In this document: piece after piece, positions 44,758 through 54,175 of the stretch
How the letters are laid out: every line of letters starts with the position of its first letter
Position numbering within the stretch: the first letter of the stretch is position 1
From: an uncultured Oscillospiraceae bacterium
GTDB lineage: Bacteria > Bacillota > Clostridia > Oscillospirales > Oscillospiraceae
Length of the DNA stretch: 64,000 bases
Direction: 5' to 3'
Assembly: GCA_910584045.1 (NCBI GenBank)
Contig: CAJTYO010000003.1
Coordinates: 44,837 to 108,836 of the forward strand
The notes under the pieces: model-generated
Told to the model about the DNA's origin: nothing
Seen by the model: the letters and a program-made list of their open reading frames with translations, nothing else
Database searches by the model: none
Made by a program: the position numbers and the translations under genes

Positions 44758-47738
44758 AAGAGATTCTGATCACATCCTCCGTATTGATTCTGGCGGTGCT
44801 GGCTTTGCGGAGGGTTTTCCAAAAGAGCTTATCGCGGCGGGTGCAGTACGCTTTATGGGGGCTGGTGCTGCTGCGGCTGCTGGTTCCCATGCAGCTGCCG
44901 GCGGCGGAGTTCTCCGTACTGAGCTCTGTGCAGACGGTGCAGGCGGCGGTGGAGGAGCGAATGGAGCGCGTGAGCTTCACGCCTGCGGAGACGGCACAGC
45001 CCCCGCAGGCCCCCGCACAGGAGGAGGCGGTGAAGCCGGAGAAAGACGCCGCATCTGACGCGCCGGCCTCCGCGCCGAAGGCGGAATGGGCGTGGGAGGA
45101 GATCCTGCCCCTCCTGGCCGGAGCGGGGACCGTCCTGGGGGCGGCGTTCCTGCTGGCGGCCAACGGGGCGTTCTGGATGCGGCTGCGAAAGCGGCGGCGA
45201 GCGTTTCCTGTGGAGGGATATAGGCGGCGGGTCTATCTGGTGGAGGAGGGACTGCGGTCCCCGTGCCTGTTCGGGCTGTTCCGTCCCGCCGTGTATCTGA
45301 CTCCCGCCGCCGCGGCCTCGCCGGAGAGGCTGCGCCACGTGCTGGCCCACGAGGAGACCCACGCGAGGCATGGGGACCACCTGTGGGCTCTGCTGCGGGG
45401 GGTGTGCCTGGCGGCGTACTGGTTTGACCCGCTGGTGTGGGTGGCCGCCGCCGCGTCCAGAACCGACTGCGAGCTGGCCTGCGACGAGGGGGCCCTGGCC
45501 CGGCTGGGAGAGGGGGAAAGGATCGCCTACGGGGAGACCCTGCTGTCCCTGATCCCGGTGAGAAGCGCACCGGGACAGATGCTGCTGGCCGCCACCACCA
45601 TGGCGGCGGGGAAGCGGCAGCTGAAGGACCGGGTGTCCCGTATCGCCAGGCAGCCCCGGTATATGGCGGCGGCGGCCATTCTGGCTATCCTGCTGGCGGC
45701 GGGCGTCTCCGCCTGTGCGTTTACCGGGGCCTCCCGGTCTGAGGCGGAGCCGGAACACACTGTGACGGCAGCGGCCGTCCTACAGGACTGGGGGGAGCCT
45801 GTGGGAACGATCTCCCTGGAGAACGCGGAGCCATACACGCCGCCGCCCTTTGAGCTCGCGCCGTTCCGGGACTGGGATCAGCAGGACGAGATCTACGGGT
45901 CCTATTCTCCGGAGGAGGGGAGCCCATACAGCGTACACATCCTGACCTCCTACACGGATAACCGGCAGCACTTCGCCGTGGCGGACAGCCGGGAGGCATA
46001 TGGGACGTTCAAGAGCTTCCTGTCCGTATCTCTGGGGGATTTCTATGGAGGCGGCGGTCTCGGTGACGAGAGCCTCTTCGGCTCTGAGGGCTGGGTCTGC
46101 TCCATCGATTATCTAAGCGATACGGCGGGGGCGGTCTGCGATTACTTCTATCTGGACGGGGAGGGAAATCCGGTCCGGATCGCCCAGTTTGCTGGAAATA
46201 GTGAGACCAGCTTTGCCATGGACTGCGACGGGGACGGCGCACTGGAGCTGGTATCTCCGAAGGAACTGTTCTTCCAGCGGGACGGCCAGGTGTACCGGGC
46301 GGATATTGAGGCACTGTGGAACGAGGCCTATCCGGAGTATTTTCTGGATTGGTGCCGGTGGGAGAACGAGGGAGCCGCCCGGGGGATGCTGAAGCTGACC
46401 TGCTATGCGGACGACGAGGAAGGAATATTCCGCGTCTGTCCCCGGTACCTCCGGCTGAAGGACGGGGAGCTGCTGGTCTACAGGGACCCCCGGGTGATGG
46501 AGGACCACGTGATGAGCGGCGTCCGTGCGCCCGGCGTGGTGGTGGATAAAGCCAAGGAGCTGGTCCAGGCGGGAATGCCCCAGGCCGGCGGACGGCCGGT
46601 GGGCGCGAATTCAGACGGAGAGCTCATCCTGGACCAGGCGGAATATGACGACTGGCGGGTGGAGAGCATCACCGGGCCGGAGGAGATACAGGTGGGCGGT
46701 ATCAAACTGTGCGTTTACCGCTACAACTACGAGTATCACACCACTACGCCGGAGAAGATCATGCTGGCGGGCGGTATGTATATCACTGAGGACGACTGGG
46801 TGATGCCCGGCTATCCGGACTGCGACTACCTGTTTTTCCGCCAGGAGGAGGACGACAGCCTCACCTTCCTCTGGCACGACTGGTCCAACGACACAGGGCC
46901 GGAAGATATGGCGATGGACGGCCTGGCGCGGCTGGGCCTGCTGGACGAGGACCCGGTGTATCTGGTACAGGGTCTGTGGGAGGAGCTGTGCGGGATGGAG
47001 GACGTCACCCTGGACCTGCGGACAGCGGACGGCGCGGGCGGCGGAGCGTACTCCGCCGCGGCCTCCGGCTGGGGCTGGAACCGGCCCGGGGACATCACGT
47101 CGGACTTCCGCTGGGAAGCCCTGGGCGGCGAGGCTCCTGACGGAACGCAGGACAGCGCGGCGCTGTTTGTGGGCACAACGGAGAAGTCGCTGACCTTCTA
47201 TCAGGAGCCAAGGCTGGTGGAATACCGGAACGGGGACCGCCGCCTCTGGTTCCGGGCGGAGCAGACGGCGGAGGACGACGTCTTTGCCGAGGAACTGTTC
47301 GAGCTCATGCGGATGTGGTACGATGAGATCGAGCACGCGGCCCTGGAGACCGGCATCGCCATCCCTGACGATGGGCGCAGCCGTGTGGAGATCGCCCGGG
47401 ACTGGGTGGAGCGGTACGAGGGGGTACACCTGCAAGTCACCAGCGGGAGCAAGAGCAAATACACCTATGCGGACGTGCGCGATGTGGAGGAGAACACCTT
47501 TCTTGAGAGGGATATGTATCCCGCGGATATCGGGGACCGGGAGGCGTTCCTGTTCAGCTACCGGCTGGTCTTTGTGCCGGAGAATGAGAAGGCGTTTCAA
47601 TGGTCCATGGCGGGCAACACCGGGCCGTACAGCGGGGACGAAGAGGCCCCGGAGGGGGCCATGGAGTATCACCGGTACGGCTATATGTACCGGGATGAGG
47701 ACGGCTGGCGGTGCGACGGCGTGGGCACCGGGCCGTGA
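44754..47738 (+). CDS. M56 (BlaR1/MecR1-type) sensor peptidase with a very large external domain
   Basis: 994 residues. The N-terminal membrane part carries the zinc motif HEETH (199-203) and DCELACDEGAL. A further membrane span near 305-325 (AAAILAILLAAGVSACAF, with a Cys) leads to roughly 670 external residues that are not a penicillin-binding domain: they are Asp/Glu/Tyr/Trp-rich with repeated strands (GDFYGGGGLGDESLFG, DCDGDGALELVS). So the signal is probably not a beta-lactam, and the ligand is unknown. The start overlaps the repressor gene. Usual BlaR1 length is about 580-600. Confidence 0.85.
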   Translation: MKEILITSSVLILAVLALRRVFQKSLSRRVQYALWGLVLLRLLVPMQLPAAEFSVLSSVQTVQAAVEERMERVSFTPAETAQPPQAPAQEEAVKPEKDAASDAPASAPKAEWAWEEILPLLAGAGTVLGAAFLLAANGAFWMRLRKRRRAFPVEGYRRRVYLVEEGLRSPCLFGLFRPAVYLTPAAAASPERLRHVLAHEETHARHGDHLWALLRGVCLAAYWFDPLVWVAAAASRTDCELACDEGALARLGEGERIAYGETLLSLIPVRSAPGQMLLAATTMAAGKRQLKDRVSRIARQPRYMAAAAILAILLAAGVSACAFTGASRSEAEPEHTVTAAAVLQDWGEPVGTISLENAEPYTPPPFELAPFRDWDQQDEIYGSYSPEEGSPYSVHILTSYTDNRQHFAVADSREAYGTFKSFLSVSLGDFYGGGGLGDESLFGSEGWVCSIDYLSDTAGAVCDYFYLDGEGNPVRIAQFAGNSETSFAMDCDGDGALELVSPKELFFQRDGQVYRADIEALWNEAYPEYFLDWCRWENEGAARGMLKLTCYADDEEGIFRVCPRYLRLKDGELLVYRDPRVMEDHVMSGVRAPGVVVDKAKELVQAGMPQAGGRPVGANSDGELILDQAEYDDWRVESITGPEEIQVGGIKLCVYRYNYEYHTTTPEKIMLAGGMYITEDDWVMPGYPDCDYLFFRQEEDDSLTFLWHDWSNDTGPEDMAMDGLARLGLLDEDPVYLVQGLWEELCGMEDVTLDLRTADGAGGGAYSAAASGWGWNRPGDITSDFRWEALGGEAPDGTQDSAALFVGTTEKSLTFYQEPRLVEYRNGDRRLWFRAEQTAEDDVFAEELFELMRMWYDEIEHAALETGIAIPDDGRSRVEIARDWVERYEGVHLQVTSGSKSKYTYADVRDVEENTFLERDMYPADIGDREAFLFSYRLVFVPENEKAFQWSMAGNTGPYSGDEEAPEGAMEYHRYGYMYRDEDGWRCDGVGTGP

Positions 47739-47772
47739 AGAAGGGCAGAGCAAAGTTTCCTCTCGGAAGCTG

Positions 47773-47801
47773 TTGAAATCCTCCAAAAGTTCCGGTATAA
47801 T
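47773..47801 (+). promoter_or_regulatory. Sigma-A promoter of the xdh gene
   Basis: TTGAAA (47773-47778), a 17-nt spacer and TATAAT (47796-47801), 53 nt before the start. No molybdenum-cofactor riboswitch is seen. Confidence 0.85.
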
Positions 47802-47854
47802 GAAGGGGTAGTTTTTGTGTTTTAGATGGAGAAGTACATAAAAGGAGAAGCACC

Positions 47855-50410
47855 ATGGCTACTTTTACCGTGAACGGCAAGGCCGTCACCACTGAGAAAA
47901 AGCAGAAATTGATCCGGTTCCTCCGGGACGAGCTGCGTCTGACCAGCGTGAAGGACGGGTGCAGCGAGGGGGCCTGCGGGACCTGCACAGTCCTGGTGGA
48001 CGGCAGGGCCACTCGGGCCTGTGTTCTGACCACAGACAAGATGGAGGGCAGGACCGTCCTCACTGTGGAGGGCCTGACGGACTTTGAGAAGGCGGCCTAC
48101 ACCTACGGCTTCGGGGAGGCGGGGGCGGTACAGTGCGGCTTCTGTATCCCGGGGATGGTCATGGCGGCCAAGGGGCTGCTGGACGCCAATCCGGACCCCA
48201 CCGAGGAGGAGATCAAGTTCGCCCTGCGCACCAACATCTGCCGGTGCACGGGGTATGTGAAGATCATTGAGGGCGTGCGCCTGACGGCGAAAATTCTCCG
48301 GGAGGGCCGCCTGCCGGAGGAGAAGCGGGAGTGGAAGCTGGGCAGCCGGGTCCACCGCATCGACGTGGCCGAGAAGGTCCGGGGGACAGGGATTTACCCC
48401 GACGACGTGTACATGGAGGGGATGCTCTACGCCTCCGCCGTCCGCTCCGCCCACCCCCGGGCCCTGGTGAAGGCCATCCGCACCGAAGCGGCCAGGGCTC
48501 TGCCCGGCGTGGCCGGCGTGTTCACCGCCGCGGACATCCCCGGGCAGAACAAGGTGGGCCACCTGGTCAAGGACTGGGACACCATGATCGCCGTGGGGAG
48601 CGTCACCCACTACCTGGGGGACGCCATCTGTCTGGTGGCAGCCGAGAGCCAGGAGATTCTGGAGGAGGCCAAAAAACTGGTGGAGGTAGACTATGAGGTC
48701 CTCCAGCCCGTCCGCTCCCCCCAGGAGGCCATGCTGCCCGACGCGCCCCTGGTCCACAAGAGCGGCAACCTCATGGCCCACAAGCACATCCAGCGGGGCA
48801 ACGCCGCCTTTGCCATAGCCAAGAGCAAGTATGTGCTCACCCGGCAGTTCTCCACGCCCTACACCGAGCACGCCTTTTTGGAGCCGGAGTGCGCGGTGGC
48901 CTATCCCGACGGGGACGGGGTGGCGATCCTGTCCACGGACCAGGGGGCCTATGACACGCAGCACGAGACGGCCCCCATGCTGGGCCTGCCCCCGGAGAAG
49001 GTGAAGGTGAAAAACCTGCTGGTAGGCGGCGGCTTCGGCGGCAAGGAGGACGTGACAGTCCAGCACTTGGCGGCCCTGGCGGCCTATCTGCTCAAGCGGC
49101 CGGTCAAGTGTAAGCTGACCCGGGCGGAGAGCCTGCTCATCCACCCCAAGCGGCACCCCATGGAGATGGAGTTCGCCATGGGCTGCGACGAAAACGGCGT
49201 CATCCAGGGAGTGGCCGCCAACGTCATTGCCGACACGGGGGCCTATGCCTCCCTGGGCGGGCCGGTGCTGGAGCGGGCCTGCACCCACGCGGCGGGGCCC
49301 TATCACTACGAGGCCTTCCAGATCGACGGCTACGCCTACTACACCAACAATCCGCCCGCCGGGGCCTTCCGGGGTTTCGGGGTGACCCAGACCTGCTTCG
49401 GTGTGGAGACCATGCTCAACGAGATGGCGGAGCTGGTGGGCATCTCCCCGTGGGAGATCCGTATGCGCAACGCCATCCGGCCTGGGCAGGCCCTGCCCAA
49501 CGGGCAGATCGTGGGTCCGGAGACCGGTCTGGTGGAGACGCTGGAGGCGGTGAAGCCCTATTTTGACAGCGGGAAATACGTGGGTCTGGCCTGCGCCATG
49601 AAGAATGCGGGCGTGGGCGTGGGCGTGCCGGACACGGGGCGCTGCCGGCTGACTGTGGAGGAGGGAAGGCTCCATATAAGGGCCGGGGCCTCCTGCATCG
49701 GACAGGGGCTGGGGACGGTGCTGGTGCAGCTGTGCTGCGAGCTGCTGGGGCTTTCCCGGGAGGACGTGGTCTATGAGCGGAGCAACACCTTCGAGGCCCC
49801 CGATTCCGGCACCACCTCCGGGTCCCGGCAGACTCTCGTCACCGGCGAGGCCTGCCGAAGAGCCTGCGGGGAGCTGAAAAAGGCGATGGAGGGCAGAACG
49901 CTCTCCGATTTGAACGGTACGGAGTACTACGGGGAGTATCTGGCCAAGACGGACCCGCTGGGAGCCCCCGTGCCCAACCCGGTCAGCCATGTGGCCTACG
50001 GCTACGCCACCCAGCTGTGCGAGCTGGACGAGCAGGGTAAGCTCAAGCGGCTGGTGGCGGCCCACGACGTGGGACGGGCGGTCAACCCGCTGTCCTGCGA
50101 GGGGCAGATTGAGGGCGGGGTGGTGATGAGCATGGGCTTCGCCCTGACCGAGCAGTACCCGGTAACGGACTGCAGACCCACCGCCAAGTATGGGACGCTG
50201 GGGCTTTTCAAGTCCAACCAGATTCCGGAGATCAAGGCCATTGTGGTGGAGAAGCCGGGGCTGAACGTGGCCTGCGGAGCCATCGGGATCGGGGAGATCA
50301 CATCTATTCCCACGGCCCCGGCGATCTCGGAGGCGTACTATCAGTTCGACAGAAAGCGGCGGTACAGCTTGCCCCTGGAGGATACGCCGTACAGCAGGAA
50401 AAAGAAATAG
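47855..50410 (+). CDS. Selenium-dependent xanthine dehydrogenase-type molybdenum hydroxylase (fused 2Fe-2S and molybdopterin domains)
   Basis: 851 residues. The N-terminal ferredoxin part has CSEGACGTC (first 2Fe-2S), then CGFCIPGM and ICRCTGYVKI (second 2Fe-2S). The molybdopterin part starts near 170 and has the blocks GGGFGGKEDVTVQHL, GAFRGFGVTQTCFG and the C-terminal GAIGIGEITSIPTAPAI with the catalytic Glu. It lacks a FAD domain, as in the roughly 850-residue Se-dependent family of Clostridia. Selenium there is a labile ligand, not selenocysteine, and no in-frame TGA is present. None of the usual partners (FAD subunit, ssnA, yqeB/C) is adjacent. Substrate (xanthine or another purine) is inferred. 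Confidence 0.85.
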   Translation: MATFTVNGKAVTTEKKQKLIRFLRDELRLTSVKDGCSEGACGTCTVLVDGRATRACVLTTDKMEGRTVLTVEGLTDFEKAAYTYGFGEAGAVQCGFCIPGMVMAAKGLLDANPDPTEEEIKFALRTNICRCTGYVKIIEGVRLTAKILREGRLPEEKREWKLGSRVHRIDVAEKVRGTGIYPDDVYMEGMLYASAVRSAHPRALVKAIRTEAARALPGVAGVFTAADIPGQNKVGHLVKDWDTMIAVGSVTHYLGDAICLVAAESQEILEEAKKLVEVDYEVLQPVRSPQEAMLPDAPLVHKSGNLMAHKHIQRGNAAFAIAKSKYVLTRQFSTPYTEHAFLEPECAVAYPDGDGVAILSTDQGAYDTQHETAPMLGLPPEKVKVKNLLVGGGFGGKEDVTVQHLAALAAYLLKRPVKCKLTRAESLLIHPKRHPMEMEFAMGCDENGVIQGVAANVIADTGAYASLGGPVLERACTHAAGPYHYEAFQIDGYAYYTNNPPAGAFRGFGVTQTCFGVETMLNEMAELVGISPWEIRMRNAIRPGQALPNGQIVGPETGLVETLEAVKPYFDSGKYVGLACAMKNAGVGVGVPDTGRCRLTVEEGRLHIRAGASCIGQGLGTVLVQLCCELLGLSREDVVYERSNTFEAPDSGTTSGSRQTLVTGEACRRACGELKKAMEGRTLSDLNGTEYYGEYLAKTDPLGAPVPNPVSHVAYGYATQLCELDEQGKLKRLVAAHDVGRAVNPLSCEGQIEGGVVMSMGFALTEQYPVTDCRPTAKYGTLGLFKSNQIPEIKAIVVEKPGLNVACGAIGIGEITSIPTAPAISEAYYQFDRKRRYSLPLEDTPYSRKKK

Positions 50411-50420
50411 GTTTCCCTTG

Positions 50421-50450
50421 GGCCGCCCCGGTCGGGGCGGCCATTTTTTT
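50421..50450 (+). terminator. Terminator after the xdh gene
   Basis: GGCCGCCCC, GGTC loop and GGGGCGGCC (50421-50442), then ATTTTTTT. Confidence 0.9.
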
Positions 50451-50458
50451 GATATATA

Positions 50459-50970
50459 TTTGTCAAGGTGCGCTCTGTGCGGTCTTCCTGACTGACCCGC
50501 CGCACGCGGCCCGACGTCTGGCCTGGTCGCACTTACTTTTGGGCCTGGTTACCACGGTGGTTAGTGCTCCCTACATAAATGGGCGGAAAAGGCCCAAAGT
50601 TGCACACAAACGTGCAACCGTTTTATATTGTTCACAAAATGTTCATATTCTTGTCTGGCCGCAGGAGAGGGGCCGCACACACATATCTTGTCAGGTTATT
50701 AGAGGGTTTTGAAGAACCTGACCGATTTTCGAAAATCCCTCCGGTTTTTAGAAAACCCAACCGGTTTTTAGCCCCCCCCTTGACCTTTCGGAAATCCAAC
50801 CGGTTTTCAAAAATCTCCTGGTTTTTGAGGAACCCAACCGGTTTTCTGACTCCGGAAAAGTCGAGGCGATGCGGAAGGCCGGGCTGTCGACGAGAGCGGA
50901 TCGGGGGCGGACCGCAGAGCTCCCGGCTGTCAATACAGGTTCTAAATTGCTCTGTTACGAAATTGTAACT
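50459..50970. repeat. Gene-free region with clustered CCAACCGGTTTT repeats and an inverted repeat
   Basis: Over 500 bases without a credible gene. At 50599-50618 is a perfect 7-bp inverted repeat (GTTGCAC/GTGCAAC). At 50717-50845 lie three exact CCAACCGGTTTT elements (50757-50768, 50796-50807 and 50834-50845, spaced 39 and 38 nt) and three decayed ones. Each is centred on the palindrome AACCGGTT. The copies are too unequal for CRISPR. Their role is unknown; they might be regulator sites for the next operon. Confidence 0.6.
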
Positions 50971-50997
50971 TGCTTTTCTGATATACAGCTGTATAAT
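50970..50997 (+). promoter_or_regulatory. Promoter and operator-like palindrome of the second BlaI/M56 operon
   Basis: TTGCTT (50970-50975), a 16-nt spacer and TATAAT (50992-50997). The 14-bp perfect palindrome TATACAGCTGTATA (50982-50995) overlaps the -10, a fitting place for repression. This dyad differs from the GGTAA...TTACC operator of the first module. Confidence 0.65.
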
Positions 50998-51045
50998 AAA
51001 ATCATATTAGACGACTGTATAACATAACCACAGGAGGAAAAGAAT

Positions 51046-51417
51046 ATGAAAAAACTAGGTGATGCGGAATTGGAAATCATGCTGGCCGTCTGGGCCGCCG
51101 GGGAGGCGGTCCAGTCCTCCTATGTGCAGGAGAGGCTGAAGGGAAGCAGGGACTGGTCCCTGCCGGCCGTGATTACCTCCCTGAACCGGCTGGTGGACAA
51201 GGGCTTTCTCGCCTGCGAGAGGCGGGGAAGGGGAAACCTCTACCGCCCGCTGGTCTCCGAGAGCGCCTACAAGGCCGCCGAGGGGCGAGGGCTCATCGAC
51301 CGGCTCTATGGCAGCAGCTTTACCGGGATGGTGGCCTCCCTCTACGACGGGAGGGCCATCGGGAGGGACGATTTGGAGGAGCTGCGGCAGTATCTCGATG
51401 AACTGGAGGGAAAATAA
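51046..51417 (+). CDS. BlaI/MecI-family repressor, second copy
   Basis: 123 residues. Winged helix with LGDAELEIMLAVWAAGEAVQ and WSLPAVITSLNRLVDKGFLA, then NLYRPLVSESAYKAAEGRGL. It is clearly diverged from the copy at 44.4 kb (for example AELEIM and PAVITSLNRL). CAGGAGGAAAAGAAT precedes the ATG. The stop is directly followed by the start of the M56 gene. Confidence 0.92.
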   Translation: MKKLGDAELEIMLAVWAAGEAVQSSYVQERLKGSRDWSLPAVITSLNRLVDKGFLACERRGRGNLYRPLVSESAYKAAEGRGLIDRLYGSSFTGMVASLYDGRAIGRDDLEELRQYLDELEGK

Positions 51418-54090
51418 ATGGATGTTATATGGGACGTTATAAAATGGAGCGGGGTTGTGGGGGGCGCGGCGCTGGTTTTGACCGCCCTCAAGCCTCTGCT
51501 GGACCGGCGTTATCGGGCCGGGTGGCGGTATGGGGCGTGGCTGGTGATGGCCGTACTGCTGCTGCAGGCCCCCGCGCAGTGGGAGAAACTGATCCCCCAC
51601 GCGGACATTACGCCGCCGCTGGTCATCCAGGTGCCCCAGGTGGAGGTTTCCGTCAGCAGGCAGGAGGGCGTGGCCATCCGGCGGCCGGACGGCGCGGCGG
51701 CTTCCGCCGGGCAGAGGGACCAGGGCGGGACAGCGCAGCCCCGGCGGCGGGCGGCGCCCATGGGGGACGTGCTGACCGGGCTGTGGCTGGCGGGGATGGG
51801 GCTGTTTGGGGTCTACCGGCTGGCGGGAAACTGGTGGTTCGCCCGGAGAGCCCGGCGATGGAGCCGCCCGGCCGGGGAGGACGCGCAGCGCGTCTACGAC
51901 GGGGTGCGGCGGGAGATGGGGCTGAAGCGGGTCCCGCCCCTGCTGGTCAGCGGCGCGGTGGATTCTCCCATGGTCCTGGGGCTTCTGCGTCCCAGACTGC
52001 TGCTGCCCGGGGAGGAGGCAGAGGAGCGGGATCTGGCGTTCATCCTGCGGCACGAGCTGACACACTACCGGAGACGGGATCTGTTGTATAAGCTGGTTTT
52101 GCTGGCGGCCAACGCCATGCACTGGTTCAACCCCCTGGCGTATCTGCTGCGCCGGGAGGCGGAGCGGGACCTGGAGCTGACATGCGACGACGCGGTGATG
52201 GACGGCGCGGACGCGGAGGCCCGGCGGGCCTACAGCGAGACGCTGCTGTCCTCCATCCACCGGCAGAAGGGGCTGAGCCGGGCGGCGCTGTCCAGTCATT
52301 TTTATGGGGGAAAGGAAATTATGAAGGAGCGGTTTCGGAATATTCTGGGCAAAGGGGGACGAAAGTGGGGCGGACTGGCCCTGGTCCTGGCCCTGGCGGC
52401 AACGGTGGCGGCGGCCTGCGCCCTGGGCGTGCAGCCGGAGGAGGACACGCCCCTGAGCGAAGAGGAGCTGGCGCAGTGGCAGGAGAAGGTGGAGAGCCCG
52501 GAGATGGACCTGTACGTCTGGAAAATGTACACCGACCGAGCCTATCTGCCGTCAATGGAGAAGCTGGACGAGATCTTCCCCCCTCCCCCGGAGGGAGTGG
52601 AGGAGCTGGGACATGAGGATGTCAATCCAAGAGTTATCAGCGGGACGAAAAACGGGGACACGGTGAAGCTGGAGATCGAGGGGCGCTTCGCCTCACGGCT
52701 GCCCACGGGGACGCTGACCCTGGAGAAGGGGGAGCCCGTCAGCTTTACCACGCCGCTGTACACCGCTGCGGAGGCGGCGGCGAGACAGCTGATGGAGGAG
52801 ATGGCGGAGAGATGTACCGCCCGCGACCCGGAGCTTCTGTTCACAGAGGCGTATATCACCAACATGTTCTGCTCCGAGAGCCTGGAGATCGAGGGTAAGA
52901 CCTACTATATCTGGGAGCTGTACTACCGCATGAAGCCCAGCGGCACGGACAGCGCAGCGCTGGCCGGGGACGTGGTCATGGAGAACGGCTGGGTGACGGA
53001 GGCCGGGGGCGCGCCCATCCTGATTTTCAGCGCGGACGGGGAGGGCGCGGCGGTCCTGGAGGGCCGTATCGGGAGCGCCGAGGCGGCGGAACTGGGCTTT
53101 AGCTGGGAGGAATACGTCTACTGCACAATCCATCTGGGCATGGAGAACCTGCGCGGCATCCTGAAGGATCAGCCGGACTTCAGCGCGGAGGATCAGGAAA
53201 TCATCCGGGCGGGATACGACATCTGGGCGACAGCCCCGGAGACCGTTATGATGGTCTACGCACACTGGGTTTACGGCCTTGATCTGGACGGCGACGTCAT
53301 GGAACTGCGGGCCTTTTCGGGGGAAAATCCGGCCGTTGTGGTTCAGGCGGAATTCGAGGGCCGGACGGCGGCGATGCTGCTGGTCCATGTGGACCTTCCG
53401 CCGGAGGCCCAGACCCACAGAGGTTGGGGCTGGCAGGTGTGCGGGGAGACGTGGGAGCCGGACTGGCCGGAGAAGCTGGAAGCGCCGGAGGAGGCGGGCC
53501 CGCAGGCCGGACCGCTCTCAGCCAATGAGCTGGCGGAATTTGCGGACTACTTTAACGCCGCGGCCCGGAACGGGCTGCTGCGCTTCCCCTACGCCAGCCT
53601 GGAGCAGAGCTGGGAGTATATAGATATCCTGTTTTACGACCTGGGCGCGGCGGTGACGGACGAGGAGGAACGAAAAGCGGTGGCGGACGCCTTCTTTGAG
53701 GGGGAGCTGCCGGATACGGACTGCTCCAAGCTGCGGGTGGAGTTTGCCCGCGAGTATCTGACGCAGAATTTTGCCAGCAGCGGGAACGAGGAAGTTGAGA
53801 GGGCCCTTGTGGCGATGAAGCGGGTAAACCCCTATTATCTGGAGGACTATGGCGCCTGGTATATGGTCCACGGCGATACAATGATGAGCCGCTACACCTT
53901 TGACCAGGGGGAGCGGGACGAGGACGGCGCAGTGAGCCTGTACTATACCGCCGACCTGTGGCAGTACAACGGCGCGCTTGAGCTGGACATGCTTTGGGAG
54001 CAGCCCATGTGCGCCCGGATGCTGCCGGGGGAGGACGGCGGATGGAGGATGCTGTCCAATGAGATCGTGAGCGGCTACGCCCGCGGATAA
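51418..54090 (+). CDS. M56 sensor peptidase with a large external domain, second copy
   Basis: 890 residues. Zinc motif HELTH (212-216) with LELTCDDAVM further on. A membrane span near 320-340 (LALVLALAATVAAACALGV) is followed by some 550 external residues, Glu/Tyr-rich, with a C-terminal alpha/beta region (LIDILFYD-like strands, ADAFFEGELPDTDCSKL). No penicillin-binding domain. The general plan matches the sensor at 44.8 kb, but the external part differs, so the two may sense different signals. Confidence 0.85.
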   Translation: MDVIWDVIKWSGVVGGAALVLTALKPLLDRRYRAGWRYGAWLVMAVLLLQAPAQWEKLIPHADITPPLVIQVPQVEVSVSRQEGVAIRRPDGAAASAGQRDQGGTAQPRRRAAPMGDVLTGLWLAGMGLFGVYRLAGNWWFARRARRWSRPAGEDAQRVYDGVRREMGLKRVPPLLVSGAVDSPMVLGLLRPRLLLPGEEAEERDLAFILRHELTHYRRRDLLYKLVLLAANAMHWFNPLAYLLRREAERDLELTCDDAVMDGADAEARRAYSETLLSSIHRQKGLSRAALSSHFYGGKEIMKERFRNILGKGGRKWGGLALVLALAATVAAACALGVQPEEDTPLSEEELAQWQEKVESPEMDLYVWKMYTDRAYLPSMEKLDEIFPPPPEGVEELGHEDVNPRVISGTKNGDTVKLEIEGRFASRLPTGTLTLEKGEPVSFTTPLYTAAEAAARQLMEEMAERCTARDPELLFTEAYITNMFCSESLEIEGKTYYIWELYYRMKPSGTDSAALAGDVVMENGWVTEAGGAPILIFSADGEGAAVLEGRIGSAEAAELGFSWEEYVYCTIHLGMENLRGILKDQPDFSAEDQEIIRAGYDIWATAPETVMMVYAHWVYGLDLDGDVMELRAFSGENPAVVVQAEFEGRTAAMLLVHVDLPPEAQTHRGWGWQVCGETWEPDWPEKLEAPEEAGPQAGPLSANELAEFADYFNAAARNGLLRFPYASLEQSWEYIDILFYDLGAAVTDEEERKAVADAFFEGELPDTDCSKLRVEFAREYLTQNFASSGNEEVERALVAMKRVNPYYLEDYGAWYMVHGDTMMSRYTFDQGERDEDGAVSLYYTADLWQYNGALELDMLWEQPMCARMLPGEDGGWRMLSNEIVSGYARG

Positions 54091-54095
54091 AAATG

Positions 54096-54131
54096 GACGC
54101 GCCCCGCAGAGTCTCCTCTGCGGGGCGCGTC
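54096..54131. terminator. Hairpin between the M56 gene and citXG
   Basis: A perfect 16-bp GC stem (54096-54111 with 54116-54131) over a TCTC loop between convergent genes. It lacks a T run, so termination may be partial. Confidence 0.6.
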
Positions 54132-54175
54132 CGGCGTGGGAGCGCGGTATTCTTTTGAAAAATCCTCCCATGACG

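Noticed and set aside
47822..50065. - strand open frame of about 747 codons opposite xdh
   Set aside because: Antisense of the molybdenum hydroxylase; no ribosome site or motif.
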